DNA of 64,000 bases from Portulaca oleracea (taxonomy: Eukaryota; Streptophyta; Magnoliopsida; Caryophyllales; Portulacaceae). The notes beneath the pieces were generated by a model. That model had not been told where the DNA came from. It ran no database searches and saw only the letters and a program-made list of their open reading frames with translations. Location: assembly GCA_029582165.1 (NCBI GenBank), contig CM055883.1:16090501-16154500 (forward strand), in the 5' to 3' direction. The stretch's first letter is position 1. Each line of letters opens with the position of its first letter. A program made the translations under genes and the position numbers. Shown here in pieces: positions 43,784 through 54,460 of this stretch.

Positions 43784-46700
43784 TGTAAAACCCCAAAAAA
43801 TCTAAAGATGTTGACCGTGACGTCGTTAGTAAATTAGGTTTGACTTCGTTATTTATTTTTATTCGTTTATGTTTTATTTTGCTAACACTTGAGCTCGTAG
43901 GATCGTGAGAGACTAACAAGGACATATCGGTAATTTCATGGGTTTAGTATTATTAGTTTTACTCTTTTTATTATTAGTATTACTATTAATATTATTGAGT
44001 TATGTGATTAATTACGTGAATATTATTTGCTATGTGATTATATTATTATTAGTATTATTATTATTATTGCTATTAATAATATTATTAGTTGTCTTTAGAA
44101 AATCAGATTTTGTTTTAGTGTTGGGTTGGGCTAAGAGTTAGGATTAGACTAATTGGGCCTTGGTTAAGTGGGTAGTATAAAAGTTAATCCTTCCTCCCTC
44201 AAACCCTAATCTTCAAACCCTAAACCCCAACCCTAGCTTTCCCCTCCCTCTCTCTCTCTCTCCCTCTCTCTGCGCATCAGCCGCCACCACGGCCGGCCAG
44301 CCACCACGGTGGGAATCGCCTACACCACCGCAACCACCTTTCTCTTCCCCTTTTTTCCCTCTTTTCTCTCTTTTCCTCTCTTCTTTCCCCTGCCTCTGCC
44401 TCGCACTCGTGCCCAGACGACCACCGGTCATCACCACCACCGTCGCCCACTAGCGCCGCCGTCGCCACCCTCGCCGGCGACCCTCGCCTAACGCCGCGTC
44501 GCGAGCCGTCCCGTCGAAGACCCCGACCGCCACGCTGCCACCGCTCGGAGTTTCGATGTCAACCACCGCCCTAACTGCCTCCGACGACGCCCTAACCGCC
44601 GACCTCGACCCCGACGCCAACACCCCTGACCACCGTCCGCCCAGTCGCCGGGAAAGCTGCCCTAACCCTAAACGTAAACTCTAACCCTAAACCCTAACTG
44701 ATTCTAATTGTTTTTTGATATTTTTCCTTTTCTTTTTCCTTTTTCTTTTCTGCTTTTAATTTCGAAAATTCAATTGTTCTATTAATTATTGAATTGTATT
44801 ATTTATTTAAGATTAGTTTTGTAATTAGGAAAATTATTTGTAAATATTTCTGAGTTGTAATTATGTGTAAATTGTTAATTGTTATGTGTAATTTGTTTAT
44901 TTGTTATATGTAATTTTATGTTGTAAATTGTAATTAGATTAAGTTGTAATAGTTGGTTATTAGGGTTAGAAGTGTTTCTTTATAGTTCTTTATATCCTTT
45001 ATGAATCATGTAGACCACCATATTATTATTTTATGCACGAAATTGGAAGTTTAATATCTAGGTTAAATTCTTGTTTAACAAATTAAGTTGGTTAATTTAG
45101 ATTCAATCTTTGTTAGTAATTCGTTTCTTGTTTAATTCTTGTTTAATAAGTTAGGTTGAGATTATTGTTTATTAGTTCTTGGTTCTTGATTTAATCTTGT
45201 TTAAAAGAAATTAGTTTCGTTTAGGGTTCTTGATTAGAAGTTTAAATGTTTATATGTTCTTTATAGTTTATTCATATGTTCTTAAGGTTCCTTCTTGTTT
45301 ATTGGTTAAGAAATTCATGTTTAAGATAGTGTTAATATTTCATGCGTGACTATTATAAGGTTAGTGTTAGAATATATGCACATAAGGTATGTCATGTTAG
45401 TGTATGATATTTTATGCATGTTTTAGGATTAGATTAAATTATTAAAGTTGATTTCATGTGTTGCAATTTGGTTTTGATGATGGGAAGTTTGATGTTTGAA
45501 CCCTAAGTTAAGTTGGACTTTATACCTTAGACCCTAATTACTGTTTTAAGCCCAAATTAGGACCCCAGGATCGAATGGTGGGAGTTAGAACCGAAAGTGT
45601 TAATTAAATAAAAAGCGGAAACCGGACAGTTTTGTTAGAGTCTAATGTTTAGATTACCACGATTAGTATAGTTGTCTTTTGAACGAGCCCTTTTAATTGA
45701 AGGTTCCCTTAGATGTTAGGAACCATAGGAATTTTACGGATTGAACGTTTGATTTGTATAACCCGAGTTATATTCTTTTTACCAGAACCTGTCAGATCTG
45801 GACCAATTGGGAAGATGGGTGTTTTTAGAGTCTTTCGGGACTGATATGGGCTTGGTCATCAACATAGAAGTTTTAGTAGACATCCCGAGGTTTCCGAAAA
45901 GTCCAGAGCCAGACCCATAGGATGTCGGGAAGTCGAGTTGTGGCCCGTTTTATGTGAATGTTACAATCTGTCCTCTGCTTGCTTTTATTTATGAAAATTG
46001 TTGAGTAAATTTTATGTGTGAACTTGTTATATAATTCCTTGAGTGTGTTAAGTGTAAATCATAAATGATAGGAACCTAAGTGTTCCTAGGGGATGGGTTA
46101 GGTAGTTGTTAGTTAATACTAACTTCGTTAGAACGCGTTTTGATTAGATAATTATTCTTATTCTAGGCCCGAGTTAGTGCGTGACGATAGTGAGCTCAAG
46201 TGCGTTCTCCTTATTGCTATACTGTGACGTTATTCAGGTAATTGTCTATGCTCTAATCCCCATCGGGATGCTCTTTAAATGTGTTTTGATGTTTTATAAT
46301 CTATTTTGAGAATTGCATCCCGAAAGGGGACTTTTGTGGAAATACGACCATCTGTTTTGATAATCTTTTTGATTCGATTGTGATCTTGGTTTATTTGAGT
46401 TGAGAAATTGGATGGTCTTTTATTCAAAGTTTTGTTAATGGTTTTGATAACTTGGGATGGTTTGACTTGAGAGTCATGAGTTGAGTTTGAATATTGTATA
46501 AATAATTCAAGTGGAAACGTTAAGCGGGTTTCGGGGGATAACCTGTTGTGCAGGTGTAACAACCTGCAGGGTTATGGACCAGGAGATAAGGGCTTCCTTC
46601 CCTGATATAGGATAGTATTTTGATGCCTTTGGTAGGCGATATTATTTATGCCTTTGGTGGGCGATGTTCTTGATGCCTTTGGTAGGCGATGTTTGATGCC

Positions 46701-47207
46701 TTTGGTGGGCGATATTATTTATGCCTTTGGTAGGCGATGTTCTTGATGCCTTTGGTAGGCGATGTTACTTTAAGGGATTTGGTATCCCGCCCGCAAATTA
46801 AAATATGGATTGGATGGGTTGAGGAAACAGTATGGGATTAAAGGTTTGTAAAATGTTTGATTCGATCCCTCTCCCCAAAATGAATTGAAATGAACTTAAA
46901 CTGTTTTAAACGTTAGGGGTAGACATTATTGAGTTTTCCCCCTCATTTTTGAAATGTTTTGTTTTCAGGTGAAGATCTAAATGCTGGGGACGGGAATTAG
47001 AAGTGAGGACGACGAGTCTAGAAGTCCTTGAATCTTTTTATATTGTTTTGGTATGAAATCTTAAAGTTTCGTTTTGAGTTGTTAGTAGTTACCGTTAGCA
47101 GACAGTTGTGTTTTCCTTTCTCGCCTTGTATTCCTTCGGGGATACGGCAGTGACGCCCAAACTAAATTTGAAGTCTTCCGCTAAGTTTTGTCTGTTAACG
47201 TTAGTTT
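43784..47207 (+). repeat. 3' LTR of the damaged Gypsy element
   Basis: Starts TGTAAAACCCC. Includes TATAAAAG at 44176, a CT- and CCACCG-rich leader (44210-44690), a degenerate CCCTAAA tract (about 44660-44697) and the minisatellite at 46620-46768. Homology to the solo LTR stops at about 47207, where the CGGGGCGTTACA end is missing. Frames such as 44213..44491 are leader sequence. Confidence 0.85.
46620..46768. repeat. LTR minisatellite, third array
   Basis: Third copy of the array, six units, with small spacer differences. Confidence 0.9.
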
Positions 47208-47426
47208 CACCTTAGAGACGTTCACATTCAGTCTACATTCTGTTCCAAAAGAAATAAAGGAGGTTATTCAGTTATCTTTTGTTATATATCCTTTATTTCA
47301 GTTTACTGTGGTTTATCTAAGCTTGAATCTTAATCTGAAAAGATTAAGACCCTAACGTCCTTTACCAGTGAGGAATTGTGCAGAAATTTCTATAACCCTA
47401 TTCACCCCTCCTCTAGGGTTCTTTCA

Positions 47427-47865
47427 GTATGGATTATTATTATCCAATTTTCATGGATTATTGTCATGTACGTTTATGTTTGTTAATTTTGCATGCTTAT
47501 TTTGAAAGTTTAGTAAGTTTGTTAGTCTTCTCTTTGCAGAAAGTAGGGTTGTATTGGCTAGCTGTAAATGTTATATATAAGAAATATTGGAGCTTGAAGT
47601 CTACAAACCTTTCTGATCGTCGACAAATTTAATTCGTTCATACTACCTAAGTATCGATTAAAATCACAAGTTAAATTGAAGTTATACGTACATCATCTAG
47701 CATATTAGCATAAAAGACCAATTAACCAAAGTTTATGAGTTTGTCTATCACACCTAAACAAAAGTGGGGAAACACTTTTATACATCAGAGTTAAACACTA
47801 ATCACCTATACCCCATGCTTCATATAATTAATAGCATACGTGCTATTAAACTTCCTATGTTTACA
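47427..47865 (-). other. 3' flank of the NAC gene
   Basis: Holds the 3' untranslated region and downstream DNA of the NAC gene. No clear polyadenylation signal could be singled out. Confidence 0.3.
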
Positions 47866-48354
47866 TTAAGGAGATTTAACAACAAACTCAACGACTGAAC
47901 TTAGATCATCCCAATTATTGTCATAGTAACTAAAGGATTCCATATCCTTCACGTCTTCTATCGCTAGATTGTGCATCGGGCTCGAATATGTCGATGTTGT
48001 TGAAGGAGTAGTAGTAACCATTGAGCTCCATACCTGCTGCTGCTGTTGATGTTGTTGCTGTTGTTGCGATTGATGTTGCTGATTATGCTTTAAATAAAAA
48101 TAGGAATTAATATTGTTATGGCTAGTTATGAAGGGTTGATTATCGTTATTAGTACAAATAATAGGGTTAATATTGGAGTTGGGAGGAGATGCAAATCTAA
48201 TGTAGCGTTCAAATTGGTTGTTAGTGTTGGAGTCCATGCGGCTTGTGTTTGAGCTTGAGTTCATGATCATGGTGTTTTTCTTTGAGGAGAACTCTCTCCA
48301 GTCAGGGGTATGCTTTTTGTTTCGCTTGAATATTCGACAAAGTGTCCAAATTTC
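47866..48354 (-). CDS. JUB1: NAC gene exon 3
   Basis: Acceptor ATTGCAG ends at 48355. Encodes [11 protein letters not shown], an Asn-rich region, a Gln tract (about 48020-48085) and the C-terminal [14 protein letters not shown], ending TAA at 47866. Confidence 0.92.
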   Translation of the reverse strand, partial: EIWTLCRIFKRNKKHTPDWREFSSKKNTMIMNSSSNTSRMDSNTNNQFERYIRFASPPNSNINPIICTNNDNQPFITSHNNINSYFYLKHNQQHQSQQQQQHQQQQQVWSSMVTTTPSTTSTYSSPMHNLAIEDVKDMESFSYYDNNWDDLSSVVEFVVKSP

Positions 48355-50264
48355 CTGCAATTATCATCCAAGTGTCATTAGAAATTTCATCACTTTATCT
48401 ATGTGGACTTTAAACGTAAGCTACATGTTGCAAAAGATGCTGTAAAATCTAACCAAATTAGGTATGTGTCTTTTTTTTTGTGGTAGAATAGTTGTAGGTT
48501 AAATAGACTATTAAAGTGAGATATGTGGGACAAAGTAAGATAAGTTGGTGGAATAGTTAATGGATGAGTTAGGTGGGGTAAAGTTGGACAGTATCAAAGT
48601 AATATATTTGAAACTGTCCTAACGATAGACATGTTTGATAAGATGAGTGTTGAAAATAACTCATCTAAAACTGGAATGGGCTCCAAGATTGTCTTGTAAA
48701 AACCGGCATATGAATATCCAAATTCAGCTTTAAACCAATGGATTGTAGGCTTTAGGTATTGACAATTTTGGTGTATAACTTTTGCATTAAGTAATGACGA
48801 AAGATTTGTTCTACAATGCTTGCTTGATTTGATTGATGAAAGTTATCTCACTACTAAAAATATGTGTATTACCAACCAATTTTTCCAACCAATTTAAAAT
48901 GGTTGGAAAAACCAACCATTTTTGCAACTATTTAATATTCAAACTATTTTTCAAAAAAAATTGTGGGAAAAATGGTTGGAAATTCCAACCAATTTGCTAA
49001 AATGGTTGGAAAATTTTCCTATCACCCTTTTTCCTACTATTTGAAGATGGTTGAAAAAATGGTTTCCAACTAATTTTAGCAAAATTGGTTGGAATTTCCA
49101 ACCATTTTTCCAACAAATTTTTTAAAAAATAGTTGGAATATTAAATAGTTGCTAAAATAGTTGGTTTTTTCAACCATTTTAAATTGGTTGGAAAAAGTGT
49201 ATTTTTAGTAGGATCTTATTCATAGTGATCAATAGTCATCAACCCATGCACGTGTATACATAAAACATCATGCTCATATCCTTGTTTTAATTTACTTGCA
49301 TTTAACTTATGAAGATATCCAATTGACTAACTTTAATGTAAATATATTAATTAACATCTAATCCGACTTTACAGAAAAACCATGTACATAGTAGTGAACA
49401 CGCAACCTTTAATTTCAGGATCTAGCTAGCTGGGGATCAATAAAAACGAACCAAATGAAGTGAAACGAATACATGATTCAAGGATGAGATATGATATAAT
49501 GATATGTACTACTTAAGTCATAAAATATTTATTTTTTTACCTAATTTCTTTATCTCAAAATATTTTTATTTTTTATAAATAATTATCATTCCTATTCTAC
49601 CCCTAATTAGTTTGTAAATTTATTTATCACGTTTTATAATTTCAACAATTATTTCTTTAATTAAAGTAGGGATAATTTGGGTAAATTACAAACTTTTCAC
49701 CTTAATTATCAACATGCATTGACCTTCTCAATCTATGTAGATGGACAAATATAATAAGATAGAGATAGTAATAAATAAAGTAAAACGGTTATTCTTCTTA
49801 TTAATTACCCCCTCCATTCCTTAAGATATAATTGTAAATTTGGAGTTTTGGTAAGATTTTAAGAAAATGGTATTGAGAATAATAATTGCATTGAAAATGG
49901 TAAAAGTAATAATTAAGTTTTTATATTAGTTATATAATTGTAATGGAAATAGTAAAAGTGAGAGAAAAATTTGAAAAAATTGTTATTAATGTTACATTGG
50001 AATTGTAAAGTAACATATACTGTAGAAAATAAAAAATTGATCAAAGTGATAGATATTGAGGAATAGAGGGAGTATTCATGTTATCATCTATATGAACCAT
50101 GAGTTCCCTTTTTACTTACTTAAGTTCAAATTTAATTGTCCTTCTCGATAACAACATAAACGCTTACATATGGATTAGGTGTAAAAGTGGTATGCATGCA
50201 TACACCCAAATCTTGTGAAGCCCTACTGCATCCTTTGGTGTCATGAACAATTGCGTAAATATCA

Positions 50265-50322
<58 letters not shown>

Positions 50323-51714
50323 TCAACCCTAGGTAGAAAATGCAATTAATCGGAGGTGATGAATATAACGTAGCATATGATAATTAACAACTTACAGCTT
50401 CTTGGGGAGCAGGGTCCTTAGTGTTGGGCATCAAGAAGGGCTGAGCATGATGATGAAGATGTTGATGTTGATGTTGTTGTTGTTGAAGATGAGTAGGGAG
50501 ACGAAACTCGTGCATCATCCAGTCAGTCTTGGTGCCCTTTCCAGCAGTTCCACGATAATAGACGAGGGACTTCTTGAGGCCAATGCAGTGGTTTCCTTCC
50601 CCTCCATTCGAGTATATTGGCTTGTCAATCCCAGTTGCCTTCCAGAACCCTGACCCAGTTACTCTGTTCGGTCTAATGCTATTCCTGTACTTCCTCCCTC
50701 TCTTGCAGTAGAAGTACCATTCCCTATCTCCCACGCTGCTACTTGCTTCTGTATATTTTTTTTAAAATAAATCAAAATTTAGAAGCACATACATCCCCTC
50801 AAGTTTTAATACACCTCAGGACTAAAGTCAAAACTAATATTGAAGCTCTAATACATCTCTCTTATCCATGCCGGAACTAATTGGACCCTGGTGTAATATA
50901 ATACACCTCACTCAGTCATGCCGGAACTACGTAGACACTGGGTACTTCAAAAGATGTGTATTATAACTTCAATATCAATTTTAACCTTACTCTAGAAGTT
51001 TTGCGCTAATTGGGAGATAAATTCAAACATGGGAAGCAAAAGAAAAACGGTACCTGAGCCTTTTTTTTCAAACTACAAACTTTAAGGTCCGTTTTATTAC
51101 CATAAACTTTTTGTCCTAAAAATAAACAATAAAAACCAAGGGTCCAGAATATAAATACCCCTATACTTCGGAGTCAAAAATGCAAATAACCCGGAAAAAA
51201 AAAACCCCTGTAATTTAGTTGTACATTCCCTTATGATCAATCTAACTACCAATTCAACCCCTTTTTCCCCTTTGCACATGAGCTTCACTATATATTAAAA
51301 AGCTACTCCAAGGTAATCCAACATTTAAAAAAAAAAAATAGTTTTTGGTATTCTAAGGGCTTGTAAATTTCATGGGTATCTTGAAGTAAGGTAAATGATG
51401 AATTTTGGTAATATTTGGTAATTTTTGGTAACTTATGGTAACTTTGGGTAAATTTATATGGGTAAATTTGTGCTTTTGAAATAAAAGGAAAAAATGAAAA
51501 AAAACCTACTTTATACGTGTCATGTGATTTTCGATAATTTTGGTAACTTTCGGTAAATTTTGGTAACTTTAGATAATTTTTGGTAACTTTCGTTAATTTA
51601 TGGTAATTATTTAATTACCCCCATTAACCCATGAAATTTAGAGGGCCTAAGTTTTCAAAATACATCTATGGGCACCATGCAATTTTTTGACTACACACAT
51701 GAAGGCACGCATAT

Positions 51715-51806
<92 letters not shown>

Positions 51807-52245
51807 ATTATAATAGAAATTATTGTGGGTCCCACGAAATAAAGCCACATCGCATTAAATTGTAATTTATTTTCTATTTCTTTCCAGATTTTATATACAA
51901 CTAAAAAAATTAACAAATATATCTTTCATTCACGTCTGCTTGACAACAGTTACATTCAAAACGAGTCATACTATGTCTCAAACAGTAGTGTTCAATTTTA
52001 ATTTTAATTGTATTTTATTTTTTTAATTATTTTCAGATTTTATTAACAATTCAAGAAATTAAAAAATATATCATTAAACGAATCCTACAAAGTCTCAAAT
52101 ATTAGTATCTATATAATATTAATATTAAAGTTTTTGGGTCCCCTGAATGAAGAAAGTAGATTAATTGTAGGGATTACGACCAATTCAAAAATAGATAAAT
52201 GTTGAATTAGATTATTTTGGTGCAACAATCAGTAACTATTTTGGC

Positions 52246-52309
<64 letters not shown>

Positions 52310-52481
52310 GAATAAGAATAATAATACATGTTTTGTTTGAACAATTTTTTCTGATGTTTTCTATTTAATAATTTCATCAATGTTTCGTACCGTTTACTAT
52401 GTATTGACTATTAGTTATTCATAATTTCTCCCTTTAAAACAACTATTTTGTTACACTTCGTGCATCGCACAGGTTTAGGAC

Positions 52482-52530
<49 letters not shown>

Positions 52531-52652
52531 GTAGAGTTTGTGGGTCTCGCTGAATGGAAAAAAGAGATTAATTATAGGGATTACGACCAATCAAAAAATA
52601 GATATATGCTGAATTAAATTATTTTGGTGCAACTATCAATAATTATTTTGGC

Positions 52653-52688
<36 letters not shown>

Positions 52689-53373
52689 TGTGATACAATG
52701 AAAATCTTTGTGGGTCCCACTGAATAAAGTCACGGGAGCGTTTCTAGGAGTCTTGACCAATCACAAAGCAGAAAATTTTATATTTTTATTTTTTTATTTT
52801 CTTTTATGACCTTTGCAGAAAATTGTATATTTTTATTTTTTTCTTTTCTTTTATTACTAATAACAGTGCAAAATTTTTTATATTTATTCTATTTTCTTTT
52901 ATTTCAGAATTCAAATAATGACTTTGACTAATTTTCTTTTAATTCACTAATTCTTAACAGTCCATATCTCAACTAATCACCTAAATATCCGCCAAGATAC
53001 AATAACCCATTATCTAATTGGTTGCCAACATATTCCTTGCGGCTAGGTCAATTATATATATTAATGAGTTTCTGTAAGCATATAAATACAATGCATCTGT
53101 TAGTCATATTGTTAGGATCTTTCACAAATATATATATTATAATAGAAATCATTATGGATCCCACGAAATACAGCTACGAGAGTGATTGTAGAGGAATAGG
53201 TCAATCACAACGTAGAAAATTATATATATATTTTTCTATTTTCAATTTTTTTATTTTCAATCTGGATTTTATTTTAAAATTAAAAAACCATAAAATATCA
53301 CTAATCCTTGACTGCTTTGGACTCTGAATTAAATTATTTTGGGGCAAATAACAGTAATTACTTTGGTATTCAC

Positions 53374-53437
<64 letters not shown>

Positions 53438-54395
53438 TATCTATATATTATTATAAAAATCATTGTGGGCCCCTCGAAATAAAGCTACGGGAGCGTTTCT
53501 TGGAGTCTAGACCAACCACAACGTAGTAAATTGTATTTTATTTTCAATTTCTTTTCAGATTTTATTTACAATTAAAGAAATTAAAAAATATATCCTTAAT
53601 CCACGTCTGCTTAACAACAGTTTTACATTCAAAACGAGTCCTACTAAGTCTCAAACAGTAGTGTTCAATTTTAATTTAAATTGCATTTTATTTTCTATTT
53701 CATTTCAGATTTTATTTACAATTAAAGAAATTAAAAAATATATTCTTAATCCACGTCTGCTTGACAAAAGTTACATTCAAAAACAGGTCATACTAAGTCT
53801 CAAACAGCAGTGTTCAATTTTAATTTTTATTTTAATTGTATTTTATCTTCTATTTCTTTCCAGATTGTATTATTATAATTCAAGAAATTAAAATATATAT
53901 CCTTAAACGAGTACTACGAAATCTCAAACAGTAGTATTTAATTTTAATTTAATTACACCACTAAAACAAAATCATCCATAAATAATCACCTTAATATCCG
54001 AAACACTTCAAAACCATTACCAATTAGATTATTAACATGACCCTTGCGCTTAGGTCAATGAGACTCATGAGTTTTTGTAGATATTTATATAAATATAACA
54101 CATTTGTTAAAGGTTATATCTATTTCTCAGATATTAACTTATTATTATGCATCTACTTTCACAAACAACAAACTGAATATCTTAAAATTAAACATCTATT
54201 CATCTACAGTCAGGAACAAGCAAGATCAATCTTATTCAGAATCATATAGAGATTATCCTTCACCTTCCCCATCAATAAGTTTCACATTCGTAAACGTTTT
54301 CCCCAATATTCATCAATAAATTTCACATCCATGACTTATATAAAATTTCAAAAATAACTAATTGAGTTCACTCCGTGGATCGTACAGGTTGAGAC

Positions 54396-54460
<65 letters not shown>

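Larger units (their letters stand above)
41598..47207 (+). mobile_element. Damaged Gypsy element, relative of the 13.8-kb solo LTR
   Basis: Three parts join here. 41598-43680 is the middle and later part of a 5' LTR, closely matching 44860-46910 and, less closely, the solo LTR. 43681-43783 is the last 100 bases of the internal region (ending GGGGACGAAACTTCTTTTAAG and then AAGGTAATGA). 43784-47207 is a 3' LTR lacking about the last 60 bases. The coding interior, the first kilobase of the 5' LTR and the tip of the 3' LTR have been deleted. The phrase before the 3' LTR is typical of Tekay/Del chromoviruses, hence that tentative family. No protein can be made. Confidence 0.8.
40825..47426 (+). 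mobile_element. LTR (TGTTAGAACCC...GGGTTCTTTCA) interrupted by a Gypsy remnant
   Basis: The left part (40825 to about 41597) begins TGTTAGAACCC. The right part (about 47208-47426) ends GGGTTCTTTCA. These ends are near-perfect inverted termini with TG...CA. The flanking pentamers GAATG (40820-40824) and GTATG (47427-47431) match at four of five positions, as expected for a decayed target duplication. The sum of the two parts, about 1 kb, would be a solo LTR. Between them lies the Gypsy LTR remnant at 41598..47207. Superfamily not established. The Arg-rich short frame at 40843..41043 is inside the LTR. Confidence 0.6.
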
